The position numbers were made by a program, and so were the translations under genes. A stretch of DNA of 64,000 nucleotides from Thalassovita aquimarina (lineage in GTDB: Bacteria > Pseudomonadota > Alphaproteobacteria > Rhodobacterales > Rhodobacteraceae). Below are positions 53,545-61,757 of the stretch, piece after piece. Under the pieces are notes generated by a model. It did not search any database. It was not told the origin of the DNA and saw nothing but the letters and a program-made list of their open reading frames with translations. The stretch is from the NCBI RefSeq assembly GCF_018219815.1, contig NZ_JADMKU010000001.1:310001-374000 (forward strand), read 5' to 3'. Every line of letters begins with the position of its first letter. The first letter of the stretch is position 1.

Positions 53545-53745
53545 CAATCTAAGGATACGCCCCTTAAAATTGGGGATGAGAAGACGCGCATCCAGTGCTG
53601 GTTGCGGACCGAAAATATTGGCCGCAAACCAGCGCCCGGTAGGACCGGTCGGAAAGCAGGGCCCAGAAATCACTGGGGTGCTATCCGATTGCTCCCTGGC
53701 CAAAGCCACCACTCACGGAACACGTAAATTGTGTCCGCAGAAAAC
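53510..53745 (-). ncRNA. Candidate structured non-coding RNA
   Basis: Upstream of the T7 terminator, the minus strand holds a chain of inverted repeats: CGGACAC/GTGTTCCG, CAGGG/CCCTG enclosing CCCAG/CTGGG, an eleven-pair stem GCTGGTTTGCGG/CCGCAACCAGC (one bulge), and CCCC/GGGG. The only frame here (60 codons) has third-position GC well below that of neighbouring genes, arguing against a protein. Boundaries are uncertain: the 3' end is fixed by the terminator, the 5' end is a guess. It may be an independent RNA (6S-like RNAs have this size) or the 3' UTR of the luxR gene. I cannot match a known family. Confidence 0.5.
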
Positions 53746-53846
53746 TTTTTAAGAAAGTAAGGGATTCCCTACCTTTTCGAACAAAACCCAGCAGTGTTTT
53801 GATTTTTATACACTTTTCCGGTCTGCGGGGTGTCCGGGCCGCGGTT

Positions 53847-54599
53847 TTAGGCTTCCACGACGAACATCTGGTTCTGCAAAGCGGCCTTCAGAACCGCCTG
53901 TGCGGTCGTTTCCACATTCAGCGCTTCGCGCGCGAGACGCAGGTGTTTTTCGACCGTGGCCGATGTCAATCCCATCAGCAGCGCGATGTCCTGCGTTGTC
54001 TTGCCGTCGCCCACCCATTCCAGTGCCTCGCGCTGACGCTTTGTCAGCCTGTGCCCGGCGGAATAGGGCAGGGTCATGATCTTCAGATGCGCGACGTTGT
54101 TCATCACGATGATGTCTTCGCCATGCTCGGCCCAGACCTCATCGATTTCGTCCTGGCTGATATCGGCTTGCGCAGTCAGTGCGATCGCCCCCTTGGAGCG
54201 CGGCGAGATGGATTTGAAACTGACGGTGTAGCCTGCCACCACATCCATCGAGACGTTGAATTCGACCACGCGGCGTTCGCTTTCGCTCAGCGTGCCGCTT
54301 TCCATCATCTTCTGCAGGATGTTCCAGCTGCTGGCGCCTTCGTTTTCCAGCACCCATTTCACCATCGGGGCCTGGAAATAAAGCCCTTGGCCCATGAACA
54401 CATCCGTATAAGCCGGAGAATGATTTGTCAGAACGATGAAATCTTCGGGATTACCCAGCGACGTAGTGGTACGATAGCGGGTATAGCCATAGAGCAGCCG
54501 ATCGAAACCGTACTCGGCCATCTTCTTGGTGTGCATATCCCAAAGCTCTTCAATGCTCGGCGCATTGGTCATTGCCTTCAGATACTTCCTGAGGCTCAT
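53847..54599 (-). CDS. LuxR-family regulator with autoinducer-binding domain (solo, copy 1)
   Basis: A 250-aa quorum-sensing-type regulator. The N-terminal ligand domain (about 12-165) contains WDMHTKKMAEYGFDRLLYG, TDVFMGQGLYFQAPMVKW and ISPRSKGAIALT; the C-terminal GerE HTH is LTKRQREALEWVGDGKTTQD, IALLMGLTSATVEKHLRLA. Several residues that contact acyl-homoserine lactones in classic LuxR proteins (the first Trp, the Asp-Pro pair) are not clearly conserved, so the ligand may differ. No luxI is present in the window. The ATG at 54599 follows GGGGATGGA. The next gene upstream is a close paralogue. Confidence 0.92.
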   Translation of the reverse strand: MSLRKYLKAMTNAPSIEELWDMHTKKMAEYGFDRLLYGYTRYRTTTSLGNPEDFIVLTNHSPAYTDVFMGQGLYFQAPMVKWVLENEGASSWNILQKMMESGTLSESERRVVEFNVSMDVVAGYTVSFKSISPRSKGAIALTAQADISQDEIDEVWAEHGEDIIVMNNVAHLKIMTLPYSAGHRLTKRQREALEWVGDGKTTQDIALLMGLTSATVEKHLRLAREALNVETTAQAVLKAALQNQMFVVEA

Positions 54600-54697
54600 T
54601 CCATCCCCATTATTCTGGTCCCACGAGCACGAAGCAGGCGAGTTCAACTTTTAAAAAAACAACCGTAATATATATTTTTAGCTTTTGTGAATGGGAG

Positions 54698-54706
54698 TGT
54701 CGATAG
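54698..54706 (+). promoter_or_regulatory. TGTCGATAG motif upstream of luxR copy 1
   Basis: TGTCGATAG lies 99 bp before the start of copy 1 and recurs 82 bp before the start of copy 2, each near an AT-rich stretch. It may be a shared regulator site or a relic of the duplication. Confidence 0.4.
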
Positions 54707-54823
54707 CAGCGATGATATGTTTTCAAAAACTGTCGTTCAGACGCAACTTTAAACGCAGTTCTATCGCGCCTCTGTTAACCGCGGTTGCGCACCCCGGGAG
54801 GAACTGGGGAGCGCCGCATCCTG

Positions 54824-55579
54824 TCAAAGCTCGATCACGAACATCTGATTCTTCAAAGCGGCCTTCAGAACCGCCTGCGCGGTCGTTTCCACGTTCAGGG
54901 CTTCACGGGCCAGGCGCAGGTGCTTTTCGACGGTGGCTGGCGTCAGCCCCATCAGCAGCGCGATATCCTGCGTGGTCTTGCCGTCGCCCACCCATTCCAA
55001 AACTTCTCTCTGCCGCTTGGTCAGGCCTCGGCCAGCGCCCGAATGGGGCAGGGTCATGATCTTCAGATGCGCGACGTTATTCATCAAGACGATATCTTCA
55101 CCATGCTCGGCCCAGACCTCATCAATTTCGTCCTGACTGATATCGGCCCGCGCGGTCAGCGCGATCACCCCCTTGTTGCGCGGTGAAATGGATTTGAAGC
55201 TGATCGTATATCCTGCCAGCACGTCCTGCGAGATGTTGAATTCGATCACGCGGCGTTCGCTTTCGCTCAGCATGCCGCCCTGCATCATTTTCTGCAGGAT
55301 GTTCCAGCTGCAGGCGCCTTCGTTTTCCAGCACCCATTTCGTCATCGGCGCCTGAAAATACAGGCCCTGGCCGATGAACACATCTGTGTAGTCCGGTTTG
55401 TGATTGGTCAGGACGATGCAATCTTCCGGATCGCCGAACGACCTTTTGCTGCGATAGCGGGTGAAGCCATAGATCAACCGGTCGAAACCATATTCGGCCA
55501 TCTTCTTGGTGTGCATATCCCAAAGCTCTGCGATGCTTTGCGCATTCGTGATCGCTTTCAGATACTGGGTGAATTGCAT
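54824..55579 (-). CDS. LuxR-family regulator with autoinducer-binding domain (solo, copy 2)
   Basis: A 251-aa paralogue of the gene downstream; by hand alignment the two differ at about 43 of 250 positions and are colinear throughout. The ligand-domain core (GLYFQAPMTKWVLENEGACSWNILQ, shortened here to GLYFQAPMTKW) and the HTH (LTKRQREVLEWVGDGKTTQD) are intact. Differences concentrate in residues 43-61 and 96-120, in the ligand domain, which suggests diverged ligand response with the same DNA target. 224 bp of AT-rich DNA separates the two genes, so each probably has its own promoter. Confidence 0.92.
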   Translation of the reverse strand: MQFTQYLKAITNAQSIAELWDMHTKKMAEYGFDRLIYGFTRYRSKRSFGDPEDCIVLTNHKPDYTDVFIGQGLYFQAPMTKWVLENEGACSWNILQKMMQGGMLSESERRVIEFNISQDVLAGYTISFKSISPRNKGVIALTARADISQDEIDEVWAEHGEDIVLMNNVAHLKIMTLPHSGAGRGLTKRQREVLEWVGDGKTTQDIALLMGLTPATVEKHLRLAREALNVETTAQAVLKAALKNQMFVIEL

Positions 55580-55660
55580 CCCTTCCTCATTCCGCCGGCA
55601 CTATCGCTTTGCTCTCAAACACCGCGATAAATATTATATTATCTGAGATCTTTTTAAATC

Positions 55661-55669
55661 TGTCGATAG
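55661..55669 (+). promoter_or_regulatory. TGTCGATAG motif upstream of luxR copy 2
   Basis: Second copy of the motif described at 54698, next to TATTATATTATC on the same side of the gene. Also here: an inverted repeat CAATAC/GTATTG at 55701-55723 with an 11-base centre, function unknown. Confidence 0.4.
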
Positions 55670-55780
55670 TCGCAAAGCTAAATGTATAAACCCGCAGGAT
55701 CAATACAATGCAGAATAGTATTGCCCCTTTAAACCCGGCTCAACCCAGCCGATTATCTAGGGCTGTCACGCCTACGTGGA

Positions 55781-56536
55781 TCAAAGCACCCGGCTCAGCC
55801 CGATCTGCACCTTCTTCAGCGCCGGCAGGTACTGCGCCACGACCTGTTGCGGATCGTTTTGTGTCGCCGCCATGCCGGTATTCAGCGCCGCCACCACATT
55901 GCCACGACCGTCGCGCAGCGGCACCGCCAGCGACCGCAGCCCGGTTTCGATTTCCTGATCGTTCAGGGCATAGCCATTGTCCCGCACTTTGGCGATTTCC
56001 GCCATGATGTCATCCGGGTCGGTCAGGCTGCGCGGGCTGCGCGGCGTCAGGTCCGAGGCATCGAGCAGCGCGCGGGCCTGGTCGTTGGGCAGGGCGGCCA
56101 GCAACACGCGCCCCATCGAGGTGCAATGCGCCGGCAGGCGCGACCCCGGCATCAGCCCGATCGACATCACCCGTTTCTGTGCCGCGCGCGCCAGGTAGAC
56201 GATTTCGGTCCCGTCGAGGATCGACACCGAACAGCTTTCGCCGATCTGTTCGGTCAGTTGATCCAGCCAGGGCTGCACGATCTGCGGCAACGGCAGCGAA
56301 GCGATCGCCCCCATACCCAACCGCAACACCCGCGGCGTCAGGGTGAAATACTTGCCGTCGTAATCGGCATAGCCTTCGGCATGCAGCGTCAGCAGGCAGC
56401 GCCGCGCGGTGGCCCGGTCCAGTCCGGTGTCCTGCGCCACCTGGGAAATCGTCAGGCGCGGCGCATCGGCGCGGAAACATTCCAGAACCCGCAGCCCCTT
56501 GGCGAGAGAATGGATGTGATCGGTGGTTTTGTTCAT
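55781..56536 (-). CDS. pcaR: IclR-family regulator PcaR
   Basis: A 251-aa regulator of the beta-ketoadipate genes. IclR HTH at the N-terminus (LRVLECFRADAPRLTISQVA, then TGLDRATARRCLLTL) and an IclR effector domain with SCSVSILDGTEIVYLARAA and SRLPAHCTSMGRVLLA. Divergent from pcaIJF across 110 bp, the classical arrangement for an activator responding to beta-ketoadipate. I start at the ATG at 56536; the longer frame adds 16 residues from the promoter region. Confidence 0.92.
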   Translation of the reverse strand: MNKTTDHIHSLAKGLRVLECFRADAPRLTISQVAQDTGLDRATARRCLLTLHAEGYADYDGKYFTLTPRVLRLGMGAIASLPLPQIVQPWLDQLTEQIGESCSVSILDGTEIVYLARAAQKRVMSIGLMPGSRLPAHCTSMGRVLLAALPNDQARALLDASDLTPRSPRSLTDPDDIMAEIAKVRDNGYALNDQEIETGLRSLAVPLRDGRGNVVAALNTGMAATQNDPQQVVAQYLPALKKVQIGLSRVL

Positions 56537-56646
56537 GATACGCACATCTTTGGACGGGATATGAACAAAAATCACTATTCGCACAAAAACCTTAGCGCAA
56601 GCGCCATTCTGTCCTATGTCCGTTCTGAGGAGGAACCGGAACGATC

Positions 56647-57366
56647 ATGGACAAGACCATAGACAACCTTGATGAGGCAGTATCAGGCATACCCGACGGT
56701 GCCGTGCTGATGATCGGTGGCTTCGGCGGTTCAGGCGCGCCGATCGAGCTGATCCATGCGCTGATCGACCGCTACCGCGCCACCGGGTCGCCCAAGGACC
56801 TGACGGTGGTGAACAACAATGCCGGCACCGGGAAGATCGGAATTTCGGCGATGATCGATGCCGGAATGGTGCGGAAAATCATCTGTTCCTATCCGCGCAC
56901 CAAAGACCATGAATCCTTTGCAAGCAAATACCTGTCCGGCGAACTTGAACTGGAGTTGGTGCCGCAGGGCACGCTGTCGGAACGTATCCGTGCCGCCGGC
57001 GCCGGTATTCCCGCCTTCTTCACGCCGACCAGTTACGGCACCGATCTGGCCGAGGGCAAGCAGATTCAGGAATTCGATGGCAAACCGTATGTGATGGAAC
57101 GCTGGCTGAAGGCCGACTTCGCCTTCGTGAAGGCGGAATTGGGCGATCCGCATGGCAATCTGACCTATCGCTTGGCGGCACGCAACTTCAACCCGATCAT
57201 GTGCATGGCTGCCGACACCGCGATCGCACAGGTCAGCAGGGCCGTACCGCTGGGCGGGATAAATCCGGTCGACGTGATCACCCCCGGCATATTCGTCAGC
57301 GGCATTGTCGAGGTGCCAGATCCGCAACAGGAAGAAGACCTGATCCGCGCCGGGGAGGTGTATTGA
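56647..57366 (+). CDS. pcaI: 3-Oxoadipate CoA-transferase subunit A
   Basis: With PcaJ transfers CoA from succinyl-CoA to beta-ketoadipate. 239 aa. The CoA-transferase family I signature is seen as DGAVLMIGGFGGSGAPIELI, and NNNAGTGKIGISAMIDAG and ELELVPQGTLSERIRAAGAG (shortened here to VPQGTLSERIRAAGAG) are family blocks. GAGGAGGAA lies ahead of the ATG at 56647. Its TGA overlaps the pcaJ ATG by one base. Broad 3-oxoacid CoA-transferases look alike, so the pca label leans on the pcaR and pcaF neighbours. Confidence 0.93.
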   Translation: MDKTIDNLDEAVSGIPDGAVLMIGGFGGSGAPIELIHALIDRYRATGSPKDLTVVNNNAGTGKIGISAMIDAGMVRKIICSYPRTKDHESFASKYLSGELELELVPQGTLSERIRAAGAGIPAFFTPTSYGTDLAEGKQIQEFDGKPYVMERWLKADFAFVKAELGDPHGNLTYRLAARNFNPIMCMAADTAIAQVSRAVPLGGINPVDVITPGIFVSGIVEVPDPQQEEDLIRAGEVY

Positions 57367-58043
57367 TGAACTGGCAGAAACTGACCAACGCGCAAATCGC
57401 CTGGCGCGCGGCGCAGGACATCGAAGACGGCGCTTATGTCAACCTTGGCATCGGCTTTCCCGAAATGGTCGCCAAGTACCCGCCCGAAGGCCGCGACGTG
57501 ATCTATCACAGCGAAAACGGCATCCTTGGTTTCGGCGAAGCGCCGCCCGAGGGCGAAGAAGATTGGGATCTGATCAATGCCGGCAAGAAGGCGGTGACGC
57601 TCAATCCCGGGGCATCGATTTTCCACCATACCGACAGTTTCGCCATGGTGCGCGGCGGGCATCTGGACGTGGCGATCCTCGGTGCTTACCAGGTGGCGCA
57701 GAACGGCGACCTGGCGAATTGGCGCATCGGAACGTCGGGCATTCCGGCGGTGGGCGGCGCGATGGACCTGGTGCATGGGGCAGGGCGCGTGGCCGTGGTC
57801 ACCGACCACACCACCAAGGACGGCAAGCCGAAACTGGTCGAACGCTGTTCCTTCCCGCTGACCGGGGTCGGTTGCGTGACCCGCGTCTACACCTCGCTCG
57901 CGGTGGTTGACATCGAAGACGGCCATTTCGTGCTGCGCGAAAAAATCCCCGATATTTCAATGGATAACCTGCAATCCTTGACCGGCGCACCGCTGCATCT
58001 GGACGGCGCCGTTCTGGACCTCATCACACCGGAGCTGACATGA
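57366..58043 (+). CDS. pcaJ: 3-Oxoadipate CoA-transferase subunit B
   Basis: Catalytic subunit of the CoA-transferase; 225 aa. The glutamate that forms the CoA thioester is Glu50 in YHSENGILGFG; LNPGASIFHHTDSFAMVRGGH and GVGCVTRVYTSLAVVDI are family blocks (the first given as NPGASIFHHTDSFAMV). Coupled by TGATG to pcaI upstream and by ATGA to pcaF downstream, so all three enzymes are made together. Confidence 0.94.
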   Translation: MNWQKLTNAQIAWRAAQDIEDGAYVNLGIGFPEMVAKYPPEGRDVIYHSENGILGFGEAPPEGEEDWDLINAGKKAVTLNPGASIFHHTDSFAMVRGGHLDVAILGAYQVAQNGDLANWRIGTSGIPAVGGAMDLVHGAGRVAVVTDHTTKDGKPKLVERCSFPLTGVGCVTRVYTSLAVVDIEDGHFVLREKIPDISMDNLQSLTGAPLHLDGAVLDLITPELT

Positions 58044-59248
58044 TGAAAGACGTCTTTATCTGCGATTACATCCGCACGCCCATTGGCCGTTTCGGCGGCT
58101 CTCTGGCCTCGGTGCGCCCCGATGACCTTGGCGCGATCCCGCTGAAAGCGCTGGCCGAACGCAACCCCGGAATGGACCTTGCCGCGATCGAGGAAGTGAT
58201 CTTTGGCTGCGCCAACCAGGCCGGTGAAGACAATCGAAACGTGGCTCGCATGTCCTTGTTATTGGCGGGTTTTCCGGATTGTGTTCCGGGCAGCACCGTG
58301 AACCGTTTGTGCGGTTCGGGGATGGATGCGGTGATCACCGCCGCGCGGACGATCAAGGCGGGCGAAGCCGACCTGATCGTTGCCGGCGGCGTCGAAAGCA
58401 TGTCGCGCGCGCCCTTCGTGATGCCCAAGGCCGAAAGCGCGTTTTCACGCTCGAACACGGTCTTCGACACCACCATCGGCTGGCGCTTCATCAACCCGTT
58501 GATGAAGGCGCAATATGGCGTGGATTCGATGCCGGAAACCGCCGAGAACGTGGTTGAGGAATTCGGCATAAGCCGCGAAGATCAGGACCTTTTCGCGGTT
58601 CGATCGCAGCAGAAAGCCGGTATGGCGCAGGAAAACGGGCGACTGGCGCATGAAATCACGTCTGTGACGATCCCGCAGCGAAAAGGCGATCCGATCATCG
58701 TCAATACGGACGAACATCCGCGCCCGTCGACCACGCTGGAAGCCCTCGGCAAGCTGCGCGCGCCGTTCCGCGACGGCGGATCGGTGACGGCCGGCAATGC
58801 CAGCGGTGTCAATGACGGCGCCGCCGCGCTGATTATCGCCAGTGAGGAAGCCGTTAAGAAACATGGCCTTACGCCGATCGCCCGTATCCTGGGCGGCGCC
58901 ACGGCAGGCGTTCCGCCACGGATCATGGGGATCGGGCCGGCACCGGCATCGAAGAAGCTGATGGCGCGGCTGGGGCTGACGCCAAGCGATTTCGACGTGA
59001 TCGAGCTAAACGAAGCGTTTGCCTGCCAGGGGCTCGCCACGTTGCGCGAACTGGGTGTTGCCGACGACGATCCGCGGGTGAACCCGAATGGCGGCGCGAT
59101 TTCGCTGGGCCATCCGCTGGGCATGTCGGGGGCTCGGATCACCGGGACGGCGGCGCTGGAAATGAAGCTGAACGGCGGTAAGCGGTCTCTGTCGACGATG
59201 TGTATCGGTGTCGGTCAGGGCATCGCGATCGCGCTGGAAGCCGTTTAA
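58040..59248 (+). CDS. pcaF: 3-Oxoadipyl-CoA thiolase
   Basis: Last step of the beta-ketoadipate pathway, splitting 3-oxoadipyl-CoA to succinyl-CoA and acetyl-CoA. 402 aa. Acyl-enzyme Cys91 in VNRLCGSGMDAV, the His of GHPLGMSGARI and the C-terminal Cys of CIGVGQGIA form the thiolase triad; the opening VFICDYIRTPIGRFGG is typical of PcaF. Overlaps pcaJ by 4 bp and ends before a strong terminator. No upstream pca genes (pcaGHBCD) are in the window. Confidence 0.94.
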   Translation: MMKDVFICDYIRTPIGRFGGSLASVRPDDLGAIPLKALAERNPGMDLAAIEEVIFGCANQAGEDNRNVARMSLLLAGFPDCVPGSTVNRLCGSGMDAVITAARTIKAGEADLIVAGGVESMSRAPFVMPKAESAFSRSNTVFDTTIGWRFINPLMKAQYGVDSMPETAENVVEEFGISREDQDLFAVRSQQKAGMAQENGRLAHEITSVTIPQRKGDPIIVNTDEHPRPSTTLEALGKLRAPFRDGGSVTAGNASGVNDGAAALIIASEEAVKKHGLTPIARILGGATAGVPPRIMGIGPAPASKKLMARLGLTPSDFDVIELNEAFACQGLATLRELGVADDDPRVNPNGGAISLGHPLGMSGARITGTAALEMKLNGGKRSLSTMCIGVGQGIAIALEAV

Positions 59249-59253
59249 ACGCA

Positions 59254-59285
59254 AAAGGCCGGGTGAAAACCCGGCCTTTGTTTGT
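59254..59285 (+). terminator. Intrinsic terminator of pcaIJF
   Basis: Eleven-pair stem AAAGGCCGGGT/ACCCGGCCTTT with a GAAA tetraloop, followed by GTTTGTTG, 5 bp past the pcaF stop. Confidence 0.9.
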
Positions 59286-59458
59286 TGCTGTATGCAATTG
59301 TTAATACTTGGCAATTCATGACTTGCCCGGTCGTTCGCAGCAAATTATTTTTAACATAATACTGATTATACGTTTCTCTTATAGTGAGATAGTCTAGCGC
59401 CTTGGCGTGCCGGAATATGCGTGGGACGCGGCAGAACCGCGCCACCTGCCTTTGACGA

Positions 59459-60679
59459 TCAGAAGAACGCCTGCAGCCCGGTCTGTGCCCGGCCAAGGAT
59501 CAGCGCGTGCACGTCATGCGCGCCCTCGTAGGTGTTCACGGTTTCCAGATTGACCATATGGCGGATGACGCCGAATTCCAGGCTGATGCCGTTCCCGCCA
59601 TGCATGTCGCGCGACAGACGCGCGATATCCAGCGCCTTGCCGCAGTTGTTGCGCTTGATGATCGAAATCATCTCAGGCGCCGCTTCGGCCTTGTCCATCA
59701 GGCGCCCAACCCGCAACGACGCCTGCAGCCCCAGGGAAATCTCGGTCTGCATGTCGGCCAGCTTCTTCTGATAAAGCTGCGTCTGCGCCAGCGGTCGCTT
59801 GAACTGGTGCCGGTCGAGCCCGTATTGACGCGCCGCGTGCCAGCAGAATTCTGCGGCGCCCAGAACGCCCCAGCTGATGCCGTAGCGCGCCCGGTTCAGG
59901 CAACCGAACGGCCCCTTGAGCCCCTCGACATACGGCAGCAGCGCGTCTTCGCCGACTTCGACGTTGTCCAGCACGATTTCCCCGGTGATCGAGGCGCGCA
60001 GGCTCATCTTGTTCTGGATCTTCGGCGCCGACAGGCCCTTCATGCCTTTTTCCAGAACGAAGCCGCGAATCTTGCCGCCATGGGCGTCGGATTTCGCCCA
60101 GACGACGAACACGTCGGCGATCGGGCTGTTGGAAATCCACATCTTCGATCCGTTCAGCACGTAACCGTTGTCGGTCTTGGTGGCGCGGGTTTTCATCCCC
60201 GCCGGATCCGACCCGGCATCGGGTTCGGTCAGGCCGAAACAGCCGATCCATTCGCCGCTGGACAGTTTCGGCAGGTATTTCTGCCGCTGTTCCTCGCTGC
60301 CGTAGGCATAGATCGGGTACATCACCAGGCTCGATTGCACCGACATCATCGACCGGTAGCCGGAATCGACCCGCTCAACCTCGCGCGCGACCAGACCGTA
60401 GGACACGTACCCTGCCCCAATGCCGCCGTACTGTTCCGGCACGGTGACGCCCAGCAGACCCATTTCACCCATCTCGCGGAAAATCTCGGGGTCGGTATGT
60501 TCCTCGGCAAAGGCTTTCAGAACCCGCGGCTGCAGCTTTTCCTGACAATACGCATGGGCACTGTCGCGGATCATCCGCTCGTCTTCGTTCAGCTGATCGT
60601 CGAACTTGAAGGCATCGGCCCAATCGAACGTGTTCAGATCGGGGGCGTCCTTGGCGCGCAATGCTGGGCGATCGGTCAT
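59459..60679 (-). CDS. gcdH: Glutaryl-CoA dehydrogenase (acyl-CoA dehydrogenase family)
   Basis: FAD enzyme that oxidises and decarboxylates glutaryl-CoA to crotonyl-CoA in lysine, tryptophan and aromatic catabolism. 406 aa. [17 protein letters not shown] and [20 protein letters not shown] are the FAD/substrate blocks; the catalytic Glu is in [17 protein letters not shown], and the Arg of [12 protein letters not shown]-type context fits the decarboxylating subgroup. The N-terminus [19 protein letters not shown] is characteristic of GcdH. Divergent from a LysR regulator 103 bp away. Confidence 0.93.
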   Translation of the reverse strand: MTDRPALRAKDAPDLNTFDWADAFKFDDQLNEDERMIRDSAHAYCQEKLQPRVLKAFAEEHTDPEIFREMGEMGLLGVTVPEQYGGIGAGYVSYGLVAREVERVDSGYRSMMSVQSSLVMYPIYAYGSEEQRQKYLPKLSSGEWIGCFGLTEPDAGSDPAGMKTRATKTDNGYVLNGSKMWISNSPIADVFVVWAKSDAHGGKIRGFVLEKGMKGLSAPKIQNKMSLRASITGEIVLDNVEVGEDALLPYVEGLKGPFGCLNRARYGISWGVLGAAEFCWHAARQYGLDRHQFKRPLAQTQLYQKKLADMQTEISLGLQASLRVGRLMDKAEAAPEMISIIKRNNCGKALDIARLSRDMHGGNGISLEFGVIRHMVNLETVNTYEGAHDVHALILGRAQTGLQAFF

Positions 60680-60691
60680 GATAAGGTCCCT

Positions 60692-60776
60692 TTCATGAGT
60701 TTTCCTTGCGTTTATACAAGCGATACGCCAAAGATGCCCGTCAACACAGCGAAATTATCGCATCACTTCATGAGTT
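60692..60776. promoter_or_regulatory. Direct repeats TTCATGAGTT in the gcdH/LysR divergent region
   Basis: TTCATGAGTT occurs exactly twice, at 60692-60701 and 60767-60776, one near each start codon. Binding of the LysR protein to both could regulate gcdH and its own gene. The core TCATGA is palindromic. Confidence 0.45.
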
Positions 60777-60782
60777 AAACGC

Positions 60783-61694
60783 ATGATCGCACCGCAAAGG
60801 CGCCTGTTGCCCTCGATCGCCTCGCTGCGCGCGCTGGAAGCGCTGGACCGTTTGGGCAGCGCAACGGCGGTGGCCGAGGAACTGAACCAGACCCAAAGCG
60901 CGGTCAGCCGCCAGTTGCAGGCACTGGAAACCCAGCTGGGCACCACCCTGATCATCCGCGAGCGCAAAACCATGCGGCTGACACCGGCGGCGGCGGAGTA
61001 TGCCGGGACGATCCGGGGGGCGCTGCAGGTGATCGCGCAGGCCTCGGTCAAGGTGCAGGTCAACCCGCAGGGCGGCAGCCTGAACCTGGCGATCCTGCCC
61101 ACCTTCGGGATGCGCTGGCTGGTGCCCCGACTGCCCGATTTTGCCGCCCGTCACCCGGATATCACCATCAACATGGCGACCCGGCTGAAACCCTTCGATT
61201 TCGCCCGCGAAACCTTCGATGCGGCGATCCATTTCGGCAATGCCGAATGGCCGGGAACGGAACACCTGAAGCTGAAGACGGAAAACCTTTTGCCGGTCTG
61301 TGCGCCGCAGGTGTTGCGCGATGTGACCATCGCCCATCCGCGCGACATGGCGCAGATGCCGCTTCTGCACATCGAAACCCGCCCCGCCGCTTGGGCACAA
61401 TGGTTCGAAAGCTACGGCGTCGATGCCAGCGGCGTCAGCGGCACGCTGTTCGACCAGTTTTCCACCATCCTACAGGCGGCGGTACACGGGCTCGGCGTGG
61501 CGCTGCTGCCCGATTACCTCGTCCAGCAGGACCTGGAAGACGGCAGGCTGGTGGTCGCCTATGGCGGGCCGACCCGGCCGTTGGGCGCCTATTACCTGGT
61601 CTGGCCGGTGACGAAATCCAACGACAACGCACTGAAGACCTTTCGCGACTGGCTGGCAACGCAGGCCGAGGACGAAGACCCCCTGCCCCGTTGA
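60783..61694 (+). CDS. GcvA-like LysR-family regulator
   Basis: A 303-aa LysR protein of the GcvA subgroup: opening RLLPSIASLRALEALDRLGS with the winged HTH (ATAVAEELNQTQSAVSRQLQ), then LNLAILPTFGMRWLVPRLPDF, typical of GcvA-type effector domains. It lies divergent from gcdH, and LysR proteins in this position (GcdR-like) activate glutaryl-CoA dehydrogenase. Ends convergent to phoB. The ATG at 60783 overlaps the region of the second TTCATGAGTT repeat, allowing autorepression. Confidence 0.9.
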   Translation: MIAPQRRLLPSIASLRALEALDRLGSATAVAEELNQTQSAVSRQLQALETQLGTTLIIRERKTMRLTPAAAEYAGTIRGALQVIAQASVKVQVNPQGGSLNLAILPTFGMRWLVPRLPDFAARHPDITINMATRLKPFDFARETFDAAIHFGNAEWPGTEHLKLKTENLLPVCAPQVLRDVTIAHPRDMAQMPLLHIETRPAAWAQWFESYGVDASGVSGTLFDQFSTILQAAVHGLGVALLPDYLVQQDLEDGRLVVAYGGPTRPLGAYYLVWPVTKSNDNALKTFRDWLATQAEDEDPLPR

Positions 61695-61721
61695 TCTGTC
61701 AGCTGCCGGGAATCGGCGCGT

Positions 61722-61748
61722 TTTCCGCCGCGAATGCCGCGACGGAAA
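61722..61748. terminator. Hairpin between the LysR gene and phoB
   Basis: TTTCCGCCGCG/CGCGACGGAAA, eleven pairs with one wobble or mismatch, loop AATGC. It lies between the two convergent stops and could act on either; the T-runs are short. Confidence 0.45.
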
Positions 61749-61757
61749 TTGCCCGGC

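Noticed and set aside
53530-53712. 60-codon minus-strand frame in the RNA candidate
   Set aside because: Low third-position GC compared with neighbouring genes, no convincing ribosome site, and it runs into the terminator stem. I treat the region as RNA, with moderate confidence.
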